Origin: Cladorhizidae sp. MBARI D1340-BT2
Lineage: Eukaryota > Porifera > Demospongiae > Poecilosclerida > Cladorhizidae
DNA: 64,000 nucleotides
Reading direction: 5' to 3'
NCBI GenBank assembly: GCA_028752905.1
Contig: JAQNBH010000136.1
Span: 1 to 64,000 of the forward strand
Shown: positions 1 to 11,124 of the stretch, in pieces
How positions within the stretch are numbered: the first letter of the stretch is position 1
Layout: every line of letters starts with the position of its first letter
The notes under the pieces: model-generated
What the model was told of the DNA's origin: nothing
Seen by the model: only the letters and a program-made list of their open reading frames with translations
The model's database searches: none
Position numbers and translations under genes: made by a program

Positions 1-3000
1 GTTAGGGCTTGGACAATGACTAGGGTTAGGGCTTGGACAATGACTAGGGTTAGGGCTTGGACAATGACTAGGGTTAGTGCTTGGACAATGACTAGGGTTA
101 GGGCTTGGACAATGACTGGAGTTAGGGCTTGGATTATGACTAGGGTTAGGGCTTGGACAATGACTAGGGTTAGGGCTTGGACAATGACTAGTGTTAAGGC
201 TTGGACAATGACTAGGGTTAGGGCTTGGACAATGACTAGGGTTAGGGCTTGGACAATGACTAGGGTTAGAGCTTGGACAATGACTAGTGTTAGTGCTTGG
301 ACAATGACTAGGGTTAGGGCTTGGACAATGACTAGGGTTAGGGCTTGGACAATGACTAGGGTTAGGACTAGGACAATGACTAGGGTTAGGGCTTGGACAA
401 TGACTAGGGTTAGGGCTTGGACAATGACGAAGGTTAGGGCTTGGACAATGACTAGGGTTAGGGCTTGGATTATGACTAGGGTTAGGGCTTGGACAATGAT
501 TAGGGTTAGGGCTTAGACAATGACTAGGGTTAGGTCTTGGACAATTATGGTTAGTCCTTGGACCATAACTAGGGTTAGGGCTAGGACAATGACTAGTGTT
601 AGGGCTTGGACAATGACTAGGGTTAGGGCTTGGACAATGACAAGGGTTAGGGCTTGGAAAATTACTAGTGTTAGGGCTTGGACAATGACTAGGGTTAGGG
701 CTTGGACAATAACTAGGGTTAGGGATAGGACAATGACTAGGGTTAGGGTTTGGACAATGACTAGGGTTAGGGCTTGGACAATGACTAGGGTTAGGGCTTG
801 GACAATGACTAGGGTTAGGGCTTGGACAATGACAAGGGTTAGGGCTTGGACAATGACTAGGGTTAGGGCTTGGATTATGATTAGGGTTAGGGCTTGGACA
901 ATGATTAGGGTTAGGGCTTAGACAATGACTAGGGTTAGGTCTTGGACAATTAGGGTTGGACAATGACTAGTGTTAGGGCTTGGACAATGACAAGGGTTAG
1001 GGCTTGGACAATGACAAGGGTTAGGGCTTGGAAAATTACTAGTGTTAGGGCTTGGACAATGACTAGGGTTAGGGCTTGGACAATGACTAGGGTTAGGGCT
1101 TGGACAATGACTAGGGTTAGGGCTTGGACAAAGACTAGGGTTAGGGCTTGGACAATGACTAGTGTTAGGGCTTGGACAATGACTAGGGTTAGAGCCTGGA
1201 TCATGACTAGGGTTAGGGCTTGGACAATGACTAGGGTTAGGACTTGGACAATGACTAGGGTTAGGGCTTGGACAATGACTAGGGTTAGGGCTTAGACAAT
1301 GACTAGTGTTAGGGCTTGGACAATGACTAGGGTTAGGACTTGGACAATGACTACGGTTAGGACTAGGACAATGACTAGTGTTAGGGCTTGGACAATGACT
1401 AGGGTTATGGCTTGGACAATGACTAGGGTTTGGGCTTGGACAATGACTAGGGTTAGGGCTTGGACAATGACTAGGGTTAGGGCTTGGACAATGACTGGAG
1501 TTAGGGCTTGGACTATGACTAGGGTTAGGGCTTGGACAATGACTAGCGTTAGGGCTTGGACAATGACTAGTATTAAGGCTTGGACAATGACTAGGGTTAG
1601 GGCTTGGACAATGACTAGGGTTAGGGCTTGGACAATGACTAGAGTTAGAGCTTGGACAATGACTAGGGTTAGGACTAGGACAATGACTAGGGTTAGGGCT
1701 TGGACAATGACTAGTGTTAGGGCTTGGACAATGACTAGTGTTAGGGCTTGGACAATGACTGGGGTTAGGGCTTGGACAATGACTAGGGTTAGGGCTTGGA
1801 CAATGACTAGGGTTAGGGCTTGGAGAATGACTATGGTTAGGGCTTGGACAATGAATAGGGTTAGGGCTTGGACAATGACTAGGATTAGGGCTTGTACAAT
1901 GATAGGGTTAGGGCTTGGACAATGACTAGGGTTAGGGCTTGGACAATGACTAGGGTTAGGGCTTGGACAATGACTAGGGTTAGGGCTTGGACAATGACTA
2001 GGGTTAGTGCTTGGACAATGACTAGGGTTAGGGCTTGGACAATGACTAGGGTTAGGGCTTGGACAATGACTAGGGTTAGGGCTTGGACAATGACTAGGGT
2101 TAGGGCTTGGACAATGACTAGGGTTAGGGCTTGGACAATGACTAGGGTTAGGGCTTGGACAATGACTAGGGTTAGTGCTTGGACAATGACTAGGGTTAGG
2201 GCTTGGACAATGACTAGGGTTAGGGCTAGGAGAATGACTATGGTTAGGGCTTGGACAATGAATAGGGTTAGGACTTGGACAATGACTAGGATTAGGGCTT
2301 GGACAATGATAGGGTTAGGGCTTGGACAATGACTAGGGTTAGGGCTTGGAGAATGACTATGGTTAGGGCTTGGACAATGAATAGGGTTAGGGCTTGGACA
2401 ATGACTAGGATTAGGGCTTGGACAATGATAGGGTTAGGGCTTGGACAATGACTAGGGTTAGGGCTTGGACAATGACTAGGGTTAGGGCTTGGACAATGAC
2501 TAGGGTTAGTGCTTGGACAATGACTAGGGTTAGGGCTTGGACAATGACTGGAGTTAGGGCTTGGATTATGACTAGGGTTAGGGCTTGGACAATGACTAGG
2601 GTTAGGGCTTGGACAATGACTAGTGTTAAGGCTTGGACAATGACTAGGGTTAGGGCTTGGACAATGACTAGGGTTAGGGCTTGGACAATGACTAGGGTTA
2701 GAGCTTGGACAATGACTAGTGTTAGTGCTTGGACAATGACTAGGGTTAGGGCTTGGACAATGACTAGGGTTAGGGCTTGGACAATGACTAGGGTTAGGAC
2801 TAGGACAATGACTAGTGTTAAGGCTTGGACAATGACTAGTGTTAAGGCTTGGACAATGACTAGGGTTAGGGCTTGGACAATAACTGGAGTTAGGGCTTGG
2901 ACTATGACTAGGGTTAGGGCTTGGACAATGACTAGGGTTAGGGCTTGGACAATGACTAGTGTTAAGGCTTGGACAATGACTAGTGTTAGGGCTTGGACAA

Positions 3001-3194
3001 TGACTAGGGTTAGGACTAGGACAATGACTAGTGTTAAGGCTTGGACAATGACTAGGGTTAGGACTAGGACAATGACTAGTGTTAGTGCTTGGACAATGAC
3101 TAGGGTTAGGGCTTGGACAATGACTAGGGTTAGGGCTTGGACAATGACTAGGGTTAGGGCTTGGACAATGACTAGGGTTAGGACTTGGACAATG
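1..3194 (+). repeat. 24-bp telomere-like minisatellite array A
   Basis: About 133 head-to-tail units of 24 bp. Each unit carries the core TAGGGTTAGGG followed by CTTGGACAATGAC, so it contains nearly two vertebrate-type telomere hexamers. Variants such as GTTAGTGC, GTTAAGGC, ACTGGAGTT and GGATTATG recur in a fixed order, and the block near 66-370 is repeated near 2500-2810, which shows segmental amplification of many units at once. A few units are shortened (GATAGGG). Because 24 is a multiple of three, both strands read open as octapeptide repeats; these are not taken as genes. The array runs off the left edge. Confidence 0.97.
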
Positions 3195-3507
3195 ACACAT
3201 GCTTAGCTACCAGCTGTGTGGTGGACACATGCTTAGCTACCAGCTGTGTGGTAGACACATGCTTAGCCACCAGCTGTGTGGTGGACACATGCTTAGCTAC
3301 CAGCTGTGTGGTAGACACATGCTTAGCCACCAGCTGTGTGGTGGACACATGCTTAGCTACCAGCTGTGTGGTGGACACATGCTTAGCCACCAGCTGTGTG
3401 GTGGACACATGCTTAGCTACCAGCTGTGTGGTGGACACATGCTTAGCCACCAGCTGTGTGGTGGACACATGCTTAGCCACCAGCTGTGTGGTGGACACAT
3501 GCTTAGC
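3195..3507 (+). repeat. 30-bp tandem repeat
   Basis: Ten complete 30-bp units beginning ACACATGCTTAG and containing CCAGCTGTGTGGT. AGCTAC and AGCCAC versions alternate over several consecutive units, suggesting a 60-bp dimer as the last amplified unit. It directly abuts the 24-bp array on the left and the 46-bp array on the right, with a hybrid junction GCTTAGCTCAGTGC. Confidence 0.95.
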
Positions 3508-4037
3508 TCAGTGCTGTACAGCATAAGGAGCTCTCTCATCTGGTGTCCATGGCTCAGTGCTACACAGCATAAGGAGCTCTCTCATCTGGTGTCCATGACT
3601 CAGTGCTGTACAGCATAAGGAGCTCTCTCATCTGGTGTCCATGACTCAGTGCTACACAGCATAAGGAGCTCTCTCATCTGGTGTCCATGACTCAGTGCTG
3701 TACAGCATAAGGAGCTCTCTCATCTGGTGTCCATGACTCAGTGCTGTACAGCATAAGGAGCTCTCTCATCTGGTGTCCATGACTCAGTGCTACACAGCAT
3801 AAGGAGCTCTCTCATCTGGTGTCCATGACTCAGTGCTGTACAGCATAAGGAGCTCTCTCATCTGGTGTCCATGACTCAGTGCTGTACAGCATAAGGAGCT
3901 CTCTCATCTGGTGTCCATGACTCAGTGCTACACAGCATAAGGAGCTCTCTCATCTGGTGTCCATGACTCAGTGCTGTACAGATAAGGAGCTCTCTCATCT
4001 GGTGTCCATGGCTCAGTATACTGTACAGCATAAGGTG
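3508..4037 (+). repeat. 46-bp tandem repeat
   Basis: About 11.5 units of 46 bp containing CAGCATAAGGAGCTCTCTCA and TGGTGTCCATGACTCAGTGC. Units differ mainly at CTGTACAGC versus CTACACAGC, in a partly regular order. One unit has a 1-bp deletion near 3980. No coding function is inferred. Confidence 0.95.
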
Positions 4038-4157
4038 CTTTGAACTATATCGTAGTCTTAACAAAGATCCAATTAAGTCGACTTTCAATCGTGCAAGAGA
4101 GAGCTTTTATAATGGCTACAGTGAAGTGCCACTTTGTTGTTGCTAGACTATATACCA

Positions 4158-4242
4158 ACTAGCATGGCAGTACAGGTAGGACTCAACTAGCATGGCAGTA
4201 CAGGTAGGACTGCACACCAACTAGCATGGCAGCAGAGGTAGG
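4158..4242 (+). repeat. Short direct repeat, three copies
   Basis: Three near-identical copies of AACTAGCATGGCAG followed by TACAGGTAGGA or CAGAGGTAGGA, separated by a few bases. The surrounding 4038-4700 is otherwise unremarkable single-copy, A/T-rich sequence with no recognisable gene. Confidence 0.8.
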
Positions 4243-4710
4243 ATTTTTTTAATACCCTCAGTTGACGTAACAAAATTACAATTAACTCAATAATCAGCTT
4301 GAATTATACTATCTCGACATTTTGACTTGATGCTCTTGCCTTCATTAGGAATAAAGAGATGCTAAGACTAATAGGGGAGAAAAGTGAGCTATGGAGAAAT
4401 CTGTAATTGCTCAACGTATACAAGGGGCAATAAACATCCTATTTTTCCAAGCCCACTTCACAGGCACCTGTGCACACCTGCCAAATTTTATTACCCGCCA
4501 AATTTATTAACTGCCAAATTTTATTACCCACAAATATCCCGGAAAATATCAAATGTGTCAAATGTTTTGGTCGTAAACACTTCCAGCTCTAAATGAACAG
4601 TTTCAAGCCACTTCTTTACAATATAACTGAAGATGTTATCTTCTTCATGGCCTTCCCGTTCCCTTCAGTTTTCTACCAATGCCAGCAAGCACTGGCTGGT
4701 GGCCTCACTC

Positions 4711-5010
4711 TTAGTGTTCAGCCCATCTTCAGGGGAAGCTGTTAGAAACCTCCTCTCATAGCCTTACCTTCACTTACTCTTAGTGTTCACCCCATCTTCA
4801 GGGGAAGCTATTAGAAATCTCCTCTCATAGCCTTACCTTCACTTACTCTTGGTGTTCAGCCCATCTTCAGGAGAAGCTATTAGAAACCTCCTCTCATAGC
4901 CTTACCTTCACTTACTCTTAGTGTTCAGCCCATCTTCAGGGGAAACTATTAGAAACCTCCTCTCATAGCCTTACCTTCACTTACTCTTAGTGTTCAGCCC
5001 ATCTTTAGCA
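4711..5010 (+). repeat. 69-bp tandem repeat
   Basis: About 4.3 units with starts at 4711, 4780, 4849, 4918 and 4987, each opening TTAGTGTTCAGCCCATCTTC and containing CCTCCTCTCATAGCCTTACC. Divergence is low (a few substitutions per unit). The following 5010-5530 is A/T-rich with a short pyrimidine tract and no recognisable gene. Confidence 0.92.
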
Positions 5011-5529
5011 GGCCTACCAGCTCTTTTTTTTTTGCAAGGTAGTGAAGGATCTCACACCAGTTGGGTATCTGCAAAGGCATTACATTATGATGATCCTTTA
5101 CCCTATATGTATTGTTTTATATATAAATATTGGTTGCAAAAAAAACTATTATTACAAAACTTATGTATCTGCTAAAACTTACTTGGGAAGGTTCTTGGGA
5201 AGGTTCTTGGTATAAACGATCTAGGTTGCTTATACAGTAGCTCCAGTAACACTACCAGTGTGCCTCGTTCTTCTCCAAGCTGGTAGCACAAAAGAGCATT
5301 AGACAAGGTCATTTATCTTCAAGGAACTATGTATTGTGTGTCTATCTATCTATCAATTCCCCTCCCCCCCTCGCACATACCCCTTCCCCCCATGACAGAA
5401 TACCACTACATAACATGACTGTACTCGGGATTTACTAAATAAGCAACAGCTTCTACACAGTATGAACCACACAGTATGAACCCTGCCCCAAGATATATAT
5501 ATGATATATTGTATGTAAATATATGAACA

Positions 5530-6300
5530 GATATACTATCAATGTAGAGAACCAACATATACCGGACCCTTCACCTATCAATATAGAGAATAAATCAATG
5601 TAGAGAATAAACATTACAGGACCCTTTACTTAGCACTGTAGAGAACAAACACTTACTTGATAATGTCGAGAATAAACATTGCAGGATCCTTTACCTATCA
5701 GTGTAGAGAACAAACATTTACTTGACCCTTTACCTATATATCAATGTAGATAATAATCATTGCAGGACCCTTTACCTATTGGTGTAGAGAATATTACAGG
5801 ACCCTTTACCTATCAATGTAGGGAACAAACATTTACTTGACCCTTTACCTATCAGTGTAGAGAACAAACATTCACTTGACCCTTTACCTATCAGTGTAGA
5901 GAACAAACATTTACAGGACCCTTTACCTATCAGTGTACAGAACAAACATTTACAGGACCCTTTACCTATCAATGTAGAGAACAAACATTTACAGGACCCT
6001 TTACCTATCAGTGTAGAGAACAAACATTACAGGACCCTTTACCTATCAATGTAGAGGGGGAAACTTTTTCAGGCCCCTTTACTATGTAGAGAACAAACAT
6101 TTACAGGACCCTTTACCTATCAGTGTAGAGAACAAACATTCACTTGACCCTTTACCTGTCAGTGTAGAGAGCATTTACAGGACCCTTTACCTATCAGTGT
6201 AGAGAACAAACATTTACAGGACCATTTACCTATCATTAGACAAACATTTGCATGACCCTTTACCTACAATGTAGAGAACAAACATTACAGGACCCTTTAC
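5530..6300 (+). repeat. Degenerate 39-bp tandem repeat
   Basis: About 19 units of nominally 39 bp with the landmarks TGTAGAGAACAAACATT and GGACCCTTTACCTATC. Units vary in length through small deletions (for example 5640-5760 and 6050-6100). The open minus-strand frame here is a consequence of 39 being divisible by three. Confidence 0.9.
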
Positions 6301-7075
6301 ATAATACTAGATCTCGCTGAAGTTTGATGCTGGTGGAGCTTTTATTACCTAACCCAAATGTGAGCTTACCAAGCACTCTACTATTATACACAGAGTAGCA
6401 AAGGGCAAAGTTACAGCCTTGGACATTGAGTTTTACAATGACATGGTACAATTACTCCAGGAAAGCACTCCATTGATGTGGCTAATTGGTAAAGTATCTC
6501 TCACTCTGGCTGCTGTCAGCCTTCGAGGTCTGTCATGAAAAAGGTGCTGGATGTTTAGAGGAACGCCCTTTATATTCTATATATAAAATATATTATATAT
6601 GGATTTAAAATGTTCTAACTTACAAACCTTTTGTGCATCACATGCGTGTACCCAATATTTATACATGTGAGTACATAAATGAATGTTGCTTATAATTACT
6701 TATGTGTCTATTTTATATGCCCTATATACACACATGCTCCCCTAACATACATACATTTACTCTACTCGGTATAATGCATAATTATAATGTCTTAACTACT
6801 AGTTCATAGATGTAATCATGTATTCTTCTTACATTTTCTAAATGACATGTCTCTATAATTACATTCATCACGTCTTATAACAACCTATAATTAGATTTGT
6901 GCCTATAACTACATTCACTCCATTATTTTCACTTTTCACATTTCACATATCCATGTAATTATTTCATGCATATTTTTTATAATGTTTCCATATAATTACA
7001 TGCACCCGCTTTAATTACATGCATGTATATATATGTTCCTATAAAAATCTAAAATTTACTTAACTTCTAGTGAAA
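6300..7075. repeat. Composite dispersed repeat, copy 1 (3' part only)
   Basis: This stretch aligns in order with 17040-17880 and, in part, with 29590-29945. Shared landmarks are GGAGCTTTTA, ACTCTACTATTATACA, CTGTCAGCCTTCGAGGTCTG, and then an A/T-rich tract with GAATGTTGCTTATAATTA and TGTCTATTTTAT. In copies 1 and 2 it is followed by the same 34-bp tandem repeat, so the order is conserved as well as the sequence. No transposase or reverse transcriptase is visible. It could be a non-autonomous transposon, or introns of a duplicated gene. Confidence 0.75.
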
Positions 7076-7345
7076 ATCCTCATAGTGCTCTCTGAAACAT
7101 GCATGCCTAATCCTCCTAATATTGCCTGAAACATGCATGCCTAATCCTCCTAGTGCTCTCTGAAACATGCATCATATAGCTGTCTGAAACATCTATGCCT
7201 ATTCCTCCTAGTGCTCTCTGAAACATGCATGCCTAATCCTCCTAGTTCTGCCTGAAACATGCATGCCTAATCCTCCTAGTGCTCTCTGAAACATGCATGC
7301 CTAATCCTCATAGAGCTGTCTGTAACATGCATGCATCAGCAGCAA
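7076..7345 (+). repeat. 34-bp CATGCATG repeat array, short copy
   Basis: About eight units of roughly 34 bp with landmarks GAAACATGCATGCCTAATCC and TCCTAGTGCTCTCT. The core CATGCATG is self-complementary. The same family forms the much longer array at 17880-19625, downstream of the paralogous composite repeat. Confidence 0.9.
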
Positions 7346-7363
7346 GACCACTACATATTTTAA

Positions 7364-7567
7364 AATGACCTAGACTTCTATCTCCAACCATGCCAGCATG
7401 AAATATTTGAAGAAGAGGAAGATTTAAAACAACAGAAAAGACATGTTTTAAAAAAACATGAGGCATTGCAAGATAAAGCAGATGTCACTAGCAAAGTTTG
7501 CAGAAGATTGGCATCTGAGAATAAATTTTGCCAGTTATTTAATGTTTCATTTCTTTATTTATTCTGA
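7364..7567 (+). pseudogene. Possible exon remnant, unrecognised charged peptide
   Basis: A 67-codon stop-free stretch lies between a TAA at 7361 and a TGA at 7565. It has no convincing ATG, so it could only be an internal exon. The middle is rich in charged residues (for example EIFEEEEDLKQQKRHVLKKH, then LQDKADVTSKVCRRLASENK) and would favour a helical or coiled-coil fold. I do not recognise the family. No paired splice sites are obvious, and the sequence runs into T-rich DNA. It could be chance, because the length is only moderately unusual in A/T-rich DNA. Confidence 0.25.
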
Positions 7568-7633
7568 CCTAGATTTACACCACATGAAACAGTTGCTAAA
7601 GCAGTACTTCTTTGAAGGGGTATATACCACTAC

Positions 7634-7636
<3 letters not shown>

Positions 7637-7672
<36 letters not shown>
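7637..7672. repeat. (TA)n microsatellite
   Basis: An uninterrupted run of about 16 TA dinucleotides, flanked by ACCAAAA and TTTTTGGG, which themselves can pair to make a hairpin. Confidence 0.97.
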
Positions 7673-7685
7673 TGGGTTGTTGTTG

Positions 7686-7765
7686 ACAGTACATGCAAGA
7701 TGCTGCCTTCCAAATTGGAGAAGATTTGGATGCTCCATTCTGGACTTTACTAACTTTAATACTCC
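7686..7765. repeat. 80-bp dispersed repeat, copy 1 (partner at 29262-29345)
   Basis: This segment closely matches 29262-29345, sharing GCAAGATGCTGCCTTCCAAA-like sequence and the identical block AGAAGATTTGGATGCTCCAT, then TCTGGACT. The second copy lies inside composite repeat copy 3. No family is recognised. The flanks 7770-8640 contain poly-T and poly-A runs but no gene I can support. Confidence 0.7.
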
Positions 7766-8639
7766 CTTCTCTGTTCAAAGATTTGAATTCATGAGAAAGA
7801 AATGCGAAGAAGACGCTTCACGTAATAGTGAGTTTCAATGGCCGTGGAGACCGACAAGGGAAGCAAACCAGTAATTCTGGTCATCCCCCTAGGAAGAGGC
7901 CTGGGACACCTTTTTTTTTTAATGGTATGGTCAGTTCAACCATTGAAATACTATACTAGTCCTTAAAATGCCTGACCCGAAAAAGTTGTTTTTTGGGGGC
8001 CAAGGACGGTTCTCCCTACTTCATATTTGGAGTAATCAGACAAAATTATATAGATTCTGTTTCCTCTCAACGAGAGCTACAAGATGACATTCTCTGTGTT
8101 TTTTTAAAGCAAGTATGATGTCAACAGGTACAAAAAAAACAATGAAAATGCTACCAAGAAATTGTAATAGAATTTTTTAATTTTTAAAATCCATGATCAC
8201 ACCATTTTAAAAAAACTCAATTTATTATTGTGTTTCATACTTTGTAATTTTCCCTGTGGTAAGTTGTGAAATCCCAAAGTAAACAGTCTCCAAATATGAC
8301 CGTCCTCATGAAATCTTAAATGTTCACTAAGTCAGAATCAGTTGTAGCTGGGAAGTTGGCACAGCACCAGAAGGTAGGTCTGTGTATAGGTACACATCAT
8401 ACAAGATTTCAAATAAAAATTCTGAAGCAGAGAGAGATTGTGTTTTTTGTTTTGTTTTTTGGGTACCTTAATGCTGCATATGCTGCATCCTTAGCAGTTC
8501 TGAAAAGTGTTCACTCTTAAGTTTATCAGACCATGCACATTTATATCAGCTCTGTTGAGATGAGCAAGCAATAGCTAAGCACATTTATATCAGCTCTGTT
8601 GAGGTGAAAAACAAGAGCTATAGTAGGAGCCAAAAATAA

Positions 8640-9100
8640 GTTCTGGTTCCATTGCGTTAATATTCCGTTGGCGCTATTTTCAACGTCGTTCCAACACTGT
8701 TTTTAACAAGTCCATTCCAACGGCGAGGAATTTTTTCTTCTTCGCATTTCAAACTCGTTCGCAGTTAATTATCTCGCCCTTGTTCACGCGGTCATTCTCC
8801 AGCCTCGTGCTTCAAGTACAGCTTCATGCTCCTGCTAGTTCGTTTGGTAGCCTCTCGCTTCTTGACCATTCATAATGTCATTCTTCAGCGAAAGGCCCTC
8901 GATACTAATGCAAGCCTCGAACGAATAGAGGAGCTGATACAGCTGACCCTAGAAGTAACTGTAGACTAGCTTCAGTGTCTGCTATAGACTAAGCTAGGAC
9001 TACAACATTTCACTACGCACCATTCTGCGGTGCAGGACTGCTTTAGAAGAGACCTTCTGTGGTAGCTCTACTGTCAGTTCATTAGACACGCAGAACAAGG
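8640..9100 (+). promoter_or_regulatory. CpG-richer island, candidate promoter or first exon
   Basis: This 450-bp stretch contains many CG dinucleotides (CCGTTGGCGC, CAACGTCGTTCC, CGCGGTCATT, CCTCGAACGAATAG) in otherwise CpG-poor, A/T-rich surroundings. In an animal genome this is a weak pointer to a promoter or first exon. No TATA box or initiator can be defended by eye, and the only coding candidate in it is the short frame at 8826-8969. Confidence 0.35.
8826..8969 (+). CDS. Small hypothetical ORF (47 codons) in the CpG-rich island
   Basis: ATG at 8826 to TAG at 8967; the frame is open back to a TAA at 8766. The N-terminus is hydrophobic (MLLLVRLVASRFLTIHNVIL) and could act as a membrane anchor or signal-like segment. 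The second half is acidic and probably helical (ASLERIEELIQLTLEVTVD). I do not recognise the family. The sequence before the stop reads GAAGTAACT, so an alternative is a first exon with a donor at GTAACT. Evidence is limited to the open frame and local base composition. Confidence 0.25.
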   Translation: MLLLVRLVASRFLTIHNVILQRKALDTNASLERIEELIQLTLEVTVD

Positions 9101-9199
9101 TAATCTGTCTATCATTTCTAAAGTTTGCTAAGCTTAGTTTATCTGACAATTTTACAGTTTATAAGCTGGTTTGGCCTAGCTTAATGTACTCCATATAAT

Positions 9200-11124
9200 T
9201 ACTTGCATACATGTGTTCCGAAAAATATCCTGAAATTTACTTTGCATAAAGTTGAATTCTCTTAATGCTGCATGAAACTTGCATATCTTGAGTAACTACT
9301 TTTTCATGAACCAAAATATTTGGAGCAATTCCAGTTGAGCATAGCATTCTGCATAATCAGAGCAAGATTATCTATCCTAAAGCAACTAATTGTTCATGAG
9401 AGAAAGAAATCAGTTGGGAAAATTCCAGGCAAGCAGAGATGTTTGTGCAGCATCACTCTGTCACTAAGCCTGAAACCAAAAATAGGAAAGAAATCTATCC
9501 TAGAGCTTGTAATTTTTTAAGAGTGAAGGAAATAAGTGCTATCCCAGTTAGCTAAATATAAATAGTTCACTCTATCATGCAAATACTTTACAGTAAAATA
9601 ATTCATCCTGGAACAAGTCAAGAGCACAATAATTTAGAGTAATTATGGCAAAGATGATATATAGTGTAACATAACTCTGTTGCACTATGTCTGCATCACA
9701 ATTCCAACAAAATAACTTATTGTAGAACAACTATGTACCTTCTCCAGAGTTAAGGAGTTCAGGTCAATTCCAGCTATATAAGTATAGATGCCTCTGTAGA
9801 ATGAATATGTCAATCTAGTCTTGAAACTAAAATTACCGCAGAGAAATCTATCCTAAAGCAAGTACACTCTATATCTATGCCTGAGCAGCTAGTTTTTTTT
9901 GAGAGCAAAGAAATATAGTGCAATTTCATGTCAAAAGAACTGTCACTGTATAGCTACCTGCAACAAAACTTACTGCAAATAAATTAATCCTCCAGCAACT
10001 ACTTTCTCAAGGAAGAGTGAATATAGAGCAACTCCAAGTGAGCATAGATGCAGTTTAACATATCAATGTAATTGTAACTAAACCATAACTATCTAACTTA
10101 TCTATCTTAATTCTTTTCTTTAAAATATAATTGCATTTCTACCTCACCTCCCTCTTGCCATGCCCATCCCTGCATTCTAACAGACATGTATCATGATGTA
10201 CGCATGCATCCGAAGTATTGTCAAGGTATATAATAATATAACTTTGTCTCTTTCTCTTCATGTGGAACAACTACTTTTTCAAGAGAGAAAATATTTATAG
10301 CAATTCCTGGTAAGTATAGATGCCTGAGTAGCATCACTCTCTCACATTATGAATGATACAAAACTTACACAAATACATCTCTCCTGGAGCAACTACATTT
10401 TCAAGAACAAAAAATCTAGAACAATTCCAGGTAATATGCCTGTGTAGCACCAATTGTATACCTGAAACAAAACTTGAAGAAAGGACTCTATCCTACAGCA
10501 CTAGTTTCTAAAGTGAGTATGAATTCAGAGCATATCTAGGTAATATATTCCTGTGTATCATCACTATCTCTCTATGCGTGTAACAAAACTTACAGTAAAA
10601 CAAAATCTACACTGGAGCAGCACGGTAGAGAAATAATTCAGCATATCTATATAGGTAGTAGACATATGTGCCTATGCAGCCTCACTATGTCACTCTAAAA
10701 TTAATATGAAATAAAATTACAGCAAAGAAATCTAAACCTGGGCAACTACTTCTCTAGAGAAAAGGAATTCGGAGCATAACAAGGTAAACCTACTTGTCTG
10801 TGCAACCTTACTAAATTAATCTATATGTATGAAACAATATTTCAGCAAAAAAATCTTAACTGAAACTATATACTTCTCAAGAGACAATGAATTCAAAGCA
10901 CATCTAGGTGAGCACACATGCCTGTGTATCCTCATTATGTCACTCACTGTATTTATATGAAAATAATTTACACCAAAGAAATCTAAACTGTATGCACTAC
11001 TTCTCAACATAAAATGAATCCAGAGAACATCCAGGTAAGCATACTTACCTGTGTAGCTTTATGCTTTTACTGAAACAAAACGACAGCAAAGAAATCTATC
11101 CATGAACAATTGCTTAGATGTACA
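9200..11124 (+). repeat. Degenerate ~115-bp repeat with mini-exon-like units, left block
   Basis: About 15 diverged head-to-tail units of 105-130 bp. Each unit reads, in order: AACAAAACTTACAG (acceptor-like), AAAGAAATCTATCCTGGAGC, AACTACTTTTTCAAGAGA, AATTCAGAGCAATTCCAG, GGTAAGCATAGATGCCTG (donor-like) and TGTAGCATCACTCTATCAC. The piece between the acceptor-like and donor-like sites is about 62 bp and is stop-free in one frame in the better copies (KEIYPGATTFSREKEF-type). Several copies contain stops or lost the donor. Donor-like GGTAAG, GGTAAT or GGTGAG is retained at about 10307, 10421, 10530, 10775, 10897 and 11031. An old satellite is the simplest reading; decayed tandem exons are the alternative. 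Confidence 0.75.

Noticed and set aside
1..3194. True terminal telomere
   Set aside because: The array is interrupted by non-telomeric 13-bp segments in every unit and is followed by 60 kb of other sequence. It is telomere-like, not a perfect hexamer tract.
16..3206. Octapeptide-repeat proteins on both strands in the 24-bp array
   Set aside because: The 24-bp period keeps all non-stop frames open on both strands. There is no start context, splice structure or codon bias, and the same effect occurs in arrays B and C.
7458..7874. 138-codon plus-strand frame across 7458-7874
   Set aside because: It runs through the (TA)n microsatellite, which is read as Ile/Tyr alternation, and through a dispersed 80-bp repeat. 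Its left part is in a different frame from the possible exon remnant at 7364-7567.
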